This document shows, one piece after another, positions 33,902 through 43,636 of a stretch of 64,000 nucleotides of DNA (position 1 is its first letter; each line of letters starts with the position of its first letter). The notes beneath the pieces are model-generated. The model searched no databases. It saw only the letters and a list, made by a program, of their open reading frames with translations, and was not told the DNA's origin. The position numbers and the translations under genes were made by a program. Source of the stretch: Streptomyces sp. SW4 (lineage in GTDB: Bacteria; Actinomycetota; Actinomycetes; Streptomycetales; Streptomycetaceae). The stretch covers positions 62,001 through 126,000 of the forward strand of contig QKWM01000004.1 in NCBI GenBank assembly GCA_003248315.1, given 5' to 3'.

Positions 33902-35503
33902 ATGCGAGCTGCCGCCCTCTCCTCGGCCGCCGGGAGCCTGCTGCTCCTGACCGGCCTCACCGGGGCCCCCGCCCAGGCCGCACCGGACGCACCGGGAGAG
34001 GCGGAGCGGCGCGGCACGGCGGTGGCCGCCGAGCGCGCGGCGGCGGCCGGCGTCCGCTTCGGCGACTGCCCTCGGGCCGAGGACCTGCCGGCCGGCATCC
34101 GGTGTGGAACGGTGAGCGTGCCGCTGGACTACGCCCGCCCCGACGGCCCCCGGATCGAGCTGACCGTCAGCCGGGCGCGGGCCACCGGCAAGGACCCCGG
34201 CAACGCCAAGCGCAAGGTCCGCCGGCAGGGCGCCCTCGTGTACAACCCGGGCGGTCCCGGCTCCTCGGGCCTGTACTTCCCGCTGGTCGGCATGGTGCCG
34301 CAGTGGAAGCGGATCGGGGCGGCCTACGACCTCGTCGGCTACGCCCCGCGCGGCGTCGACCCGTCCTCGCCGCTGTCGTGCGTGGAGCCGAAGCGCTTCT
34401 TCAAGGGGCCGCGGCCCGCACCGACGCAACCGTCGGAGGCGTTCAAACGGGAGCGGGTCGCCGAGGCCCGGGCCTACGCGCGCGGCTGCGCCGAGCGGGA
34501 GGGCGAGGCGCTGCGCCACTACCACTCGCTGAACAACGCCCGGGACCTGGAGGTGGTGCGGGCCGCGCTCGGCGAGGAGCGGCTGACGTTCATGGGCGCG
34601 TCGTACGGCACCTACTTCGGGCGCTGTACGCCGAGATGTTCCCGGCGCGGGTGCGGCGGATGGTGTTCGACGCGCCGGTGAACCCGGACCCGGAGCAGAT
34701 CTGGTACCGCAACAACCTCGACCAGTCCGCGGCGTTCGAGGACCGCTGGCGGACTTCCGTACCTGGATCGCCCGGCACGACGACGTGTACGGGCTCGGCG
34801 ACACCCCACGCGAGGTGCAGAACAGCTACGAGCGGGCGAGCGCCCGGCTGGCGGTGGAGCCGGCCGGCGGCACGGTGGGACCGGCGCAGCTGCAGGGGGC
34901 TTTCCTGCGGGCCGGGTACTACGACGACTACTGGCCCGCGCGGGCCGAGGCGCTGTCGGCCTATCTGCAGGGCGATCCGGGGCCGCTGGCCGACCTGGCG
35001 GGACCGCATCCCGACGCGGCGGCCGAGGCGGAGAACGCCCAGGCGGTCTACACGGCCGTCGAGTGCAACGACGCGCCGTGGCCGACGGACTTCTCGGTGT
35101 GGGACCGGGACAACACGCGGCTGGCGCGCCGGGCCCCGTTCGAGACCTGGGACAACGTGTGGACCAACCTGCCGTGCGCGTTCTGGCCGGCGCCGCGGCA
35201 GCGGCCCCTCGACGTGCGCACCGGGCCCGGAGAGCTGCCGCCGACGCTGATCCTGGCCGCCGAGGACGACGCGGCCACCCCTACGACGGGGCCCTGGAGC
35301 TGCGGGGTCGGCTGGCGGGCTCGGTGCTGGTGACCGAACGGGACACCGGGACGCACGGCATCGCGGGCGGCCCGAACGCGTGCGTCAACCGGCATCTGGA
35401 GGCGTATCTGCTCCAGGGCCGCGTCCCGGCGGGGGACCCGGTGTGCGACCCGCGCCCGCAGCCCCGGCCGCGGCAGGGACAGGAGCAGGAGCAGGGGTCC
35501 TGA
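33902..35503 (+). CDS. Secreted alpha/beta hydrolase, tripeptidyl aminopeptidase-like
   Basis: A signal peptide (LLLLTGLTGAPAQA) leads into a mature SlpD/SlpE/Tap-type serine peptidase: CGTVSVPLDYARPDGPRIEL, the oxyanion region YNPGGPGSSG, nucleophile FMGASYGTYFG near residue 230, Asp in LILAAEDDAATP and His in TGTHGIAGG. C-terminal cysteines (NACVNRHLEAYLLQGRVPAG) are usual for the group. Three frameshifts, near 34622, 34757 and 35283. It would trim N-terminal tripeptides or act on other extracellular peptides. Confidence 0.87.
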
Positions 35504-35506
35504 GCG

Positions 35507-35537
35507 CGGTCGCGGGCCCGGCCGGGGCCCGCGACCG
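35507..35537. terminator. Perfect 13-bp hairpin between convergent hydrolase and hemQ
   Basis: CGGTCGCGGGCCC, loop GGCCG, GGGCCCGCGACCG. It begins four bases after the hydrolase stop and ends 15 bp before the hemQ stop, so it can terminate transcription from both sides. Confidence 0.8.
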
Positions 35538-35552
35538 TCGGCGGGCCGGTGC

Positions 35553-36284
35553 TCAGGCCAGGCCGGCGACCAGCTCGCCGATGTCCTTGCGGCGGCCCGT
35601 GAAGAACGGGACCTCCTCGCGGACGTGCATGCGGGCCTCCGAGCCGCGCAGGTGCCGCATGAGGTCGACGATGCGGTACAGCTCGTCGGCCTCGAAGGCG
35701 AGGATCCACTCGTAGTCGCCGAGGGAGAACGAGGCGACCGTGTTGGCGCGCACGTCGGGGTAGCCGCGGGCCATCTTGCCGTGGTCGGCGAGCATGCGGC
35801 GGCGGTCCTCGTCGGGCAGCAGGTACCAGTCGTAGCTGCGCACGAACGGGTAGACGCTGACGTAGTTGCGCGGGGTCTCGTCGGCGAGGAAGGCCGGGAT
35901 GTGCGAGCGGTTGAACTCGGCGGGGCGGTGCAGCGCCATGTTCGACCAGACCGGCTCCAGCGCGCGGCCCAGCCTGGTGCGGCGGAAGAGGTTGTAGGCC
36001 TCCTGGAGCTGGTCGCTGGTCTCGGCGTGCCACCAGATCATGAGGTCGGCGTCGGCGCGCAGACCGGACACGTCGTAGGTGCCCCGGACCGTCACGTCCT
36101 TCGCGGCGAGCTGGTCGAACAGCTCCTGGACCTCGTCGGCGTAGCCCGCCCGGTCCTCGGGCAGCACGTCCTTGAGCTTGAAGACGGACCAGAGCGTGTA
36201 GCGGATGACCTCGTTGAGGTCCTTGGCCAGCTTGCCCTTGTTCGGGATCCGCTCGGCGGCGGGGGTGGAGGCGTCGTCACTCAT
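35553..36284 (-). CDS. hemQ: Coproheme decarboxylase
   Basis: HemQ, a chlorite-dismutase-fold protein, converts coproheme to protoheme in the last step of the Gram-positive haem pathway. The 243-residue frame is intact. Characteristic parts are [56 protein letters not shown] (with the catalytic Tyr), [20 protein letters not shown] with the proximal His region, and [16 protein letters not shown]. It starts five bases after the hemY stop, so the two form an operon. Confidence 0.95.
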   Translation of the reverse strand: MSDDASTPAAERIPNKGKLAKDLNEVIRYTLWSVFKLKDVLPEDRAGYADEVQELFDQLAAKDVTVRGTYDVSGLRADADLMIWWHAETSDQLQEAYNLFRRTRLGRALEPVWSNMALHRPAEFNRSHIPAFLADETPRNYVSVYPFVRSYDWYLLPDEDRRRMLADHGKMARGYPDVRANTVASFSLGDYEWILAFEADELYRIVDLMRHLRGSEARMHVREEVPFFTGRRKDIGELVAGLA

Positions 36285-36289
36285 GGTCC

Positions 36290-37755
36290 CTATTCTCCCG
36301 CTCCGCCGTGGAGGCTCTGCACCGGGTGGGCGGTCGGCTCCCGCACCGCGCGCAGGTCGCCGCCGAGCCGGTCCACGGCGGCGTGGGCGCCGGCCACGCA
36401 GGCCGGGATGCCGACACCGTCGTAGGCCGCCCCGCAGACGGCGAGGCCGGGCAGCTTCGCCACGTGCTCGCGGATGCGGGCCACGCGCGCGTGGTGGCCG
36501 ACCGGGTACTGGGGCAGGCCGTCCTGCCAGCGGGTGACACGGGCGGCGACCGGCGCGGCGGTCAGGCCGGTGGCCTCCGCCAGGTCGTGCCGGGAGACGT
36601 CGATCAGGCCCGCGTCGTCGCGGCCGAGGATCTCCGTCTCGCCGTACCGGCCGACGGAGGTGCGCAGGACGACCAGGTCCGGGTCCTGCTCGTCGATCCA
36701 GTCCCATTTGCGGGAGGCGAACGTGGACGCCTTGATGGTGCGGCCGTCGACCGGCGGCACCAGGAAGCCGCTGCCCTCGGGCAGGACGGCGGCGTCCGCC
36801 CGGCGGTAGGCGAGGGTGATCAGCGCCATGGAGGCGTACTCGACGGCGGCCAGCTCGGCCGCCGCGGCCGGTGCCTCCGCGCGCAGCAGACGGGCGGCGG
36901 CCGGGCGGGGACGGCGACGACGACCGCGTCGGCGTGCAGCTCGCGGCCGCCGGCGACGACGCGCCAGCCGGCGGGTGCCGTGCGGCGCAGCTCGGTGGCG
37001 GGCGTGCCGGTGAGGATCTCGCCGCCGCGCGCGCGGACCGCGTCGGCCACCGCCGGCGGCAGTGTGCCGATGCCGCCGTCGAGGCCCATGAAGACCGGGC
37101 CGGCGGACCGCGGTGCCGCGGCCGTGCGCCCCTGGATCGCGCGGACCGCCTCCGTCAGGGAGGTGTGCGCCCGGGCGGCGTCGAAGAGCTGGGGGACGGC
37201 CGAGCGCATCGAGATGCGGTACGCGTCGCCCGCGTACACCCCGCCGAGCAGCGGTTCGACCAGGCGGTCGACGACCTCGCGGCCGAGGCGCGCCGCCACG
37301 TACTCCCCCACGGCCACGTCGTCGCCGATCTCCGTGGGGGGCAGTTCGGCGTCGCGCCCGATGCGGGCGAGCCCCTCCTCGGACAGCACCCCGGACAGGG
37401 CGGCCGCGGTGCCGGGGACGCCCATGACGTGTCCCTTGGGCATGGGCCGCAGGGCGCCGCGGGTCCACAGGGCGGCGGTCGCGGTGGCCGGCGGCCGGAG
37501 CCGGGCGGCGAGGCCCACCTCGCGGGCGAGGGCGACGGCCTCGGGGCGGCGGGCCAGCATCGACTCGGCGCCGAGGTCGACGCGGACGCCCGCGATCTCG
37601 CCGGGCAGCAGCTTGCCGCCGACGCGGTCCGACGCCTCCAGCACCGTCACCCGCGCCCCGCGGTCCAGCAGCCGGTGGGCGGCGGCCAGTCCGGCGATGC
37701 CGGCCCCGATGACGACGACCTGCCCCGTGCCCGCACGGGTCTCGCTTGCGCACAT
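36290..37755 (-). CDS. hemY: Coproporphyrinogen III oxidase, HemY/CgoX type
   Basis: A flavoprotein that oxidises coproporphyrinogen III in the coproporphyrin-dependent haem route. The FAD motif is [20 protein letters not shown] with [12 protein letters not shown]; further family parts are [56 protein letters not shown] and the terminal [20 protein letters not shown]. One base is missing near 36898. [11 protein letters not shown] is taken as the start. It is followed at once by hemQ; hemE lies 19 kb away. Confidence 0.93.
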
Positions 37756-37933
37756 GCCCCCAGCCTCTCAGACCGCGCCGACAGCCGGCCCCGCGCCCCG
37801 GCCCGGCGGGGGCGCGTGCGTACCGCGGCCGCCGAGTCCGGACCGTGACCTCTTCGGAACCGTTCCGCGCCAACTCCGGGGCACGTGCGGGCGTCGTAGG
37901 AGCATCAGTCGTTCACGACCCTCGGGGGCACGC

Positions 37934-38899
37934 ATGCGCGCACGACCGTCCGCACGAACCGTTCCGGCCCTGGCCGCCGCCCTGCTGGCCGGGGTGCTCG
38001 CCCTGGCCGGCTGCAGCGCCGGCGGAGACGACGCAGGCGGCTCCGAGAAGGCCGCGGCCTCGGACGCCGGCTCCGGGAGGGCGCCCGGCGGGACGCCGGA
38101 CAGGGCGCCGCCGGCGGCGCCGCGTCCGGCGGCAAGGCGAGCGCGCCGCCGAGGGCGGCCGCGAGCCACATCGTGCGGACCGCCTCGCTCACCGTCGAGG
38201 TCGACGACGTGCCCGAGGCGCTCGGCGAGGCCCGGACCGCCGTGGAGGACGCGGGCGGCTACGTCGGCGACGAGACCACGACCCGCGACGAGGAGGGCCA
38301 CGAGCGGACCCGGCTGGTGCTGCGCGTGCCCGTGGAGAGGTACGCGGACGTCCTCGCCGGGCTGGAGGGCGCCGGGAAACTGGTCGAACGCCGTGCGAAG
38401 GCGAGGACGTCACCGACCAGGTCGTCGACGTGGAGAGCCGGATCAAGTCCCAGCGGGCCAGCGTGGCCCGGGTGCGGGAGCTGATGGACCGGGCCGACAA
38501 GCTCAGCGACGTCGTGACGCTGGAGGGCGAGCTGAGCGGCCGCCAGGCCGAACTGGAGGCGCTGCTCGCCCGGCAGGCGTCGCTGAAGGACCGCACCAGC
38601 CTGGCCACCATCACCCTGTCGCTGTCCGAGACGCCCGTGCGGGAGTCCGCGGGGACGACGGCCCCGGCTTCCTGGACGCCCTCGCCGGGGGCTGGGCGGC
38701 GTTCGTGACGATGCTGCGCTGGCTCGCGGTGGCGATCGGCGCGGTGCTGCCGTTCGCGGCGGTGGCGGCGCTGCTGGCGCTGCTGTGGCGGAAGGCCCTG
38801 CGGCCCCGGCTGCCGCGCCGGACCGAGCCGCAGCCGCAGCCGCAGGTCCGTACTCGGCAGCAGGCGCAGGCCGGGACTTCTCCGGCCGAGCGGGACTGA
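37934..38899 (+). CDS. DUF4349 lipoprotein with coiled-coil and C-terminal membrane segment
   Basis: A lipobox (LAGVLALAGCSAG) starts the mature protein. A DUF4349 domain follows: IVRTASLTVEVDDVPEALGE, AGGYVGDETTTR and LVLRVPVERYADVLAGLE. Next come a long helical region (QVVDVESRIKSQRASVARVR, then LEGELSGRQAELEALLARQ) and one C-terminal membrane helix (LRWLAVAIGAVLPFAAVAAL). Frameshifts lie near 38110, 38398 and 38655. Role unknown; such proteins are thought to span the outer face of the membrane. Divergent from hemY across 178 bp. Confidence 0.8.
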   Translation: MRARPSARTVPALAAALLAGVLALAGCSAGGDDAGGSEKAAASDAGSGRAPGGTPDRAPPAAPRPAARRARRRGRPRATSCGPPRSPSRSTTCPRRSARPGPPWRTRAATSATRPRPATRRATSGPGWCCACPWRGTRTSSPGWRAPGNWSNAVRRRGRHRPGRRRGEPDQVPAGQRGPGAGADGPGRQAQRRRDAGGRAERPPGRTGGAARPAGVAEGPHQPGHHHPVAVRDARAGVRGDDGPGFLDALAGGWAAFVTMLRWLAVAIGAVLPFAAVAALLALLWRKALRPRLPRRTEPQPQPQVRTRQQAQAGTSPAERD

Positions 38900-38926
38900 C
38901 CTGCCCCGCGGCCGTAGCGTGTTCGC

Positions 38927-40332
38927 ATGAGCATGAGCAGCGCGCGGGGTCCGAGGAGCACGAGGGAACGCCTGGTCGTGATCGGCGGTGACGCCGCGGG
39001 GATGTCCGCGGCGTCGCAGGCGCGCCGGCTGAAGGGACCGGACGAGCTGGAGATCGTGGCGTTCGAACGCGGCCACTTCACCTCCTACTCGGCATGCGGC
39101 ATCCCCTACTGGGTGGGCGGTGACGTGCCCGAACGGGACCAGCTGATCGCCCGGACCCCCGAGGAGCACCGGGCCCGCCGCATCGACCTGCGGATGCGGA
39201 CCGAGGTCACGGAGATCGACGTGGCCGGCGGGCGGGTACGCGCGCGTGACGTCGATTCCGGGGCGGAGTCCTGGACGTCGTACGACAAGCTCGTGATCGC
39301 GACCGGCGCGCGGCCGATCCGCCCGGACCTGCCCGGCGTCGACGCCCCCGGGGTGCACGGCGTGCAGACCCTGGACGACGGGCAGGCCCTGCTCGACACG
39401 CTGGCACGCACGCGTGGCCGGCGGGCCGTCGTCGTGGGGGCCGGCTACATCGGCGTGGAGATGGCCGAGGCGCTCATCAACCGTGGGTACGAGGTGACGG
39501 TCGTCAACCGCGGCCGGGAGCCGATGTCGACCCTCGACCCGGACATGGGCCGCCTGGTGCACGAGGCCATGGAGGGCCTGGGCATCACGATGGTGAACGA
39601 CGCCGAGGTCACCAAGCTGCTCACCGGCGAGGACGGCCGGGTGCGGGCGGTGGCCACCGACGACGCCGAGTACCCCGCGGACGTGGTCGTGCTCGGCATC
39701 GGCGTGCGCCGGAGACGTCGCTGGCGGCGGCCGCCGGGCTGCCGCTCGGTGAGCACGGCGGGCTGCTCACGGACCGGGCCATGCGGGTGCGGGGGCACGA
39801 GAACATCTGGGCCGGCGGGGACTGCGTGGAGGTGCTCGACCTGGTCTCCGGACAGCAGCGGCACATCCCGCTGGGCACCCACGCCAACAAGCACGGACAG
39901 GTCATCGGCACCAACGCGGGCGGCGGGTACGCCACGTTCCCCGGTGTGGTCGGCACGGCGGTCAGCAAGGTCTGCGACCTGGAGATCGCCCGCACCGGGC
40001 TGCGCGAGAAGGACGCGCGCCGGGTGGGCCTGCGGTTCGTGACGGCCACGATCGAGTCCACCAGCCGGGCCGGCTACTACCCGGACGCCTCGCCCATGAC
40101 GGTGAAGATGCTCGCCGAGCGGCGCACCGGCCGTCTTCTGGGCGTGCAGATCGTGGGCCGGGAGGGCGCGGGGAAGCGGGTCGACGTCGCCGCGGTGGCC
40201 CTGACCGCCGGGATGACGGTGGACCGGATGACGGCGCTGGACCTGGGCTACGCCCCGCCGTTCTCCCCGGTGTGGGACCCGGTGCTGGTGGCGGCCCGCA
40301 AGGCGGCCCGGGCGGTGGAACGGGAGGCCTGA
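38927..40332 (+). CDS. FAD/NAD(P) oxidoreductase, CoA-disulfide-reductase-like
   Basis: About 470 residues. The first dinucleotide motif is LVVIGGDAAGMSAASQARR, followed by a single redox cysteine in TSYSACGIPYWVGGDV, as in CoA-disulfide reductase and NADH oxidases. The NAD site is RAVVVGAGYIGVEMAEALI, then GHENIWAGGDCVEVLDLVSG and a dimerisation domain ending LDLGYAPPFSPVWDPVLVAA. One base is missing near 39712. Actinobacteria use mycothiol and CoA for redox balance, so a role in low-molecular-weight thiol or disulfide reduction is likely. Confidence 0.88.
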
Positions 40333-40425
40333 GCGGGCACGGCGGAGCGGGAACCCCGGGAACCCGGACCGGGCACGGTCGCGTGGGAGGCGCCGACCGG
40401 CGCGTGGGGTGACGTGCCCGACCGC

Positions 40426-40485
40426 CACGCGGGCACGGGCCACGCGGGCACGGGCCACGCGGGCACGGGCCACGCGGGCACGGAC
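40426..40485. repeat. 15-bp tandem repeat, four copies
   Basis: Unit CACGCGGGCACGGGC at 40426, 40441, 40456 and, with one change, 40471. It lies between the flavoprotein stop and the end of the minus-strand small gene, at the left edge of the accessory block. Confidence 0.9.
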
Positions 40486-40516
40486 CATGCGTCCCGGGGG
40501 CGCGGCGGCGTCGCCG

Positions 40517-40845
40517 TCACGCCGTTCCGTTGATCCGGTCGATCGCCTGCCGTGCCTGCTCCCCGGCTGCCGGGGCGGCAGCGACGACACCGACGCCGCG
40601 GCGGAGGGGGGAACCGCCGCCGGCTGCTCCCCGGCCGGCCTGGCCTGCGCGGCGGCGGTCCGCGCCGACCGGAGCCGGTGGCTCACGGCCTCGTCGAGCG
40701 TCACCGGCCGCTGCCGCTGGGCGGCGAGCCGCCCCGCCTCCTGGCCGAGCCGGGCGACGTCCTCCCACGGCAGCCGCAGCACCACGGCGATCTCGGCCTC
40801 TCCGTCGGGCAGGGTGTGCATCACGGGACCACCTCGGTCGTTCAT
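40517..40845 (-). CDS. Small conserved Streptomyces protein of unknown function
   Basis: About 110 residues after one shift near 40605. It begins MNDRGGPVMHTLPDGEAEIA and continues RLPWEDVARLGQEAGRLAAQ, TLDEAVSHRLRSARTAAAQ; the end is GEQARQAIDRINGTA. I recall similar small proteins in many streptomycetes but no function. The start could also be the ATG at 40821 (MHTLPDG), which has GAGGTGG upstream. It is divergent from the accessory operon across 238 bp in which I see no clear promoter motif. Confidence 0.6.
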
Positions 40846-41083
40846 CGCCTGTTCCTCACGTCGGCCCCGCGACGCGCCTTCCCCGTGCCGCGGGTGGTTG
40901 CGGACCCATACGGGCCGGGGCCCGACGGCGTTCAGGCGGCGCCGCGCCCGGCGTCCGGAACCGGTCACCTGGCGAGACCGCCGACCAGCATCCGAGAAAT
41001 TCCGCCGGGTGCTCATACCGCGCCGCCCCGGCGACGAACACCTCGCAGGACAGGAGCGCACGCCGGCACGCGAGGGAGTGCTC

Positions 41084-43636
41084 ATGACGGGACAGCAGCT
41101 GCAGGTGGCGGCCCACCACCCCCGGACGCCACCGCCCCCGGTACGGCACAGATCCTGGCCCAGCTGCTCGCGGACGTCGCCCACGTGGAGCACGTGCCCG
41201 TCGACAGTCACTTCTTCCACGATCTGGGCGCCGACTCCCTGGTCATGGCGCACTTCTGCGCCCGTGTCAGGAAGCGGCCCGACCTGCCGTCCGTGTCGAT
41301 GCGCGACGTCTACCGGAACCCCACGATCGCCGCCCTGGCGGCGGCCCTGGTCCCCGGGGAGCCCTCGGCCTCCGGAACAGGGACGGCCGCCCCCGCCTCC
41401 GCCCGGGGCCCGGTCTCCCGCGACGCTCCCGTCGCTCCCGTCGCGCCGGTCGCGCCCGTCGCTCCCATGACCGGCGGCCGGCCCGCTACGTGCTGTGCGG
41501 GGCGCTGCAACTGCTGTGCTTCGTCGGCTACGCGTTCCTCGTCGCCCTCGTCGCCGCCCGCGGCTACGACTGGATCTCCGCGGGGCGGGGACTGCTCGGT
41601 GCGTACCTGCGCTCCGTGGTGTTCGGGGCCGTGCTGTTCGCGGTGCTGTGCGCCCTGCCGGTGCTCGCCAAGTGGCTGCTCGTCGGCCGGTGGACCCCGC
41701 GCCGGTTTCCCGTCTGGAGCCTGGCGTACGTGCGGTTCTGGCTGGTCAAGACGCTGATCCGGTCGAGTCCGCTGGTCCTGTTCACCGGCTCGCCGCTGTA
41801 CCCGCTCTATCTGAGGGCCCTGGCGCGCGGATCGGGCGGGGCGTGACGATCCTGTCGCGCAACGCCCCCGTCTGCGCCGACCTGCTGACGATCGGCGCCG
41901 GGACGGTCGTCCGCAAGGACTCGCTGATCAGCTGCTACCGGGCCCGGGCCGGCGTGATCGAGACCGGCCCGGTCGTCCTGGGCCGGGACGCGGTCGTCAG
42001 CGAGGCGACCGTCCTCGACATCGGCACCCGGCTGGGCGACGGGGCCCAGCTCGGCCACGCGTCGTCGCTGCACACCGGGCAGACCGTCCCCGACGGCGAG
42101 CGCTGGCACGGGTCGCCCGCCCAGCCCGCCGACGCCGACTTCCAGCCGGTGCCGCCCGCCCGCTGCGGCACCCTGCGGCGGTTCGGCCACGGAACGCTGC
42201 TGCTGCTCACGATCGTGCTGGTGTACGTGCCGCTGGCGGTCGGCGCGCTGGACGTGCTGCTGTCCCGGATGCTGGCCGGGACCGGCGTCGGCGCGCGGGC
42301 GGCGGCCGGGTCCGTGCTGCCGGCCGGCGTGCTGGCCGTGACGGCCGTGACGTACTTCGGCGGGCTGCTCCTCCTGCTGGCGGTCCTCGCCACCGTCCCC
42401 CGTCTGCTCGGCCTCTTCCTGGTCCCGGACCGCACGTACCCGCTGTTCGGCTTCCACCACGCCGTGCACCGGGCGATCGTGCTGCTCACCAACCGGCGCT
42501 CGCTCACCCGCCTGTTCGGCGACAGCTCCGGCATCGTGCACTACCTGCGCTGGCTCGGGTACCGGCTGACCCCGGTGGAGCAGACCGGCTCCAACTTCGG
42601 CACCCAGGTCAGGCACGAGAGCCCGTTCCTCAGCTCCGTCGGCACCGGCACGATGGTCGCGGACGGCCTGTCGCTGATGAACGCCGACTACTCCAGCACC
42701 TCCTTCCGGGTGTCGCGGACGGCCGTCGGGGCGCGCAACTTCCTCGGCAACCGCGTCGCCTACCCGTCCCGCGGCCGTACGGGCGACAACTGCCTGCTGG
42801 CGACCAAGGTGATGGTTCCCGTCGACGGCCCGGTCCGGCACGACGTGGGGCTGCTGGGCTCGCCCTGCTTCGAGATCCCCCGGTCCGTCCTGCGGGACAG
42901 CACGTTCGACGAGCTGAAGGACGGCGACGGGCTGCGCCGCCGGCTGGCGGCCAAGAACCGGCACAACGCCGCGACGATGGCCTGGTACCTGTTCTCGGGC
43001 TGGCTGTACTTCTTCTGCGTCGCGCTGCTCTTCGCGTCCGCGGCGAGCCTGTACCCGCGGTGGGGCACCGTGGCGATCGCGCTGGCCAACGTCGTCGTCC
43101 TGCCGTTCACCCTCCTGTACTTCGTCCTGGTCGAGCGGGCGGTCACCGCGGCGCATCCGCCTCGGCCGCTGTTCTGCTCCATCTACGACCGGCGGTTCTG
43201 GCGGCGCGAGCGGTACTGGAAGGTCCCCTCGGAGACGTATCTGCACGTCCTCGACGGCACACCGTTCAAGACCGCCGTGTGGCGCCTGCTGGGCGTGCGG
43301 ATCGGTGCCCGGGTCTTCGACGACGGCTGCAGCCTGACCGAGCGTCCGATGGCCGCCGTCGGCGACGGCTGCACGCTCAACGCGGGCAGCGTCCTGCAGT
43401 GCCACTCGCAGGAGGACGGCGCGTTCAAGTCGGACCGCATCGCCGTCGGCGCCGGCTGCACCCTCGGCGTGGGCGCGTTCGTGCACTACGGCGTGACGGT
43501 CGGCGACGGTGCCGAGCTGGCCGCTGACTGCTTCCTGATGAAGGGCGAGTCGGTTCCCGAGGGCTCCCGCTGGGCCGGCAACCCGGCCCACCCCTCCCCC
43601 GGCGCCGACCGGCCCGAACCGTGCGGAGGTGCGTGA
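41084..43636 (+). CDS. Pls-like membrane protein: carrier domain, six membrane segments and three TIGR02353-type domains, no adenylation domain
   Basis: An N-terminal carrier protein (ILAQLLADVAHVEHVPVD, phosphopantetheine site LGADSLVMAHF) is joined by a Pro/Val/Ala linker to a membrane part. The order is two helices (CGALQLLCFVGYAFLVALVA; VVFGAVLFAVLCALPVLAKW), soluble domain 1 (GVTILSRNAPVCADLLTIGAG), two helices, domain 2 (VEQTGSNFGTQVRHESPFLS, ADGLSLMNADYSSTSFRVSR), two helices and domain 3 (CSLTERPMAAVGDGCTLNAG). These are hexapeptide-like folds. This is the architecture of epsilon-poly-lysine synthetase Pls after its A domain. Frameshifts lie near 41125, 41488 and 41830. It is first in a five-gene operon; its TGA overlaps the next ATG. 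Confidence 0.85.

Noticed and set aside
30731..34804. Very long open frame of 1357 codons on the minus strand
   Set aside because: It lies opposite well supported genes (SDR, DUF692, TIGR04222-like, hydrolase). Long antisense frames are normal at this GC content, and its product is low-complexity Arg/Pro/Ala.
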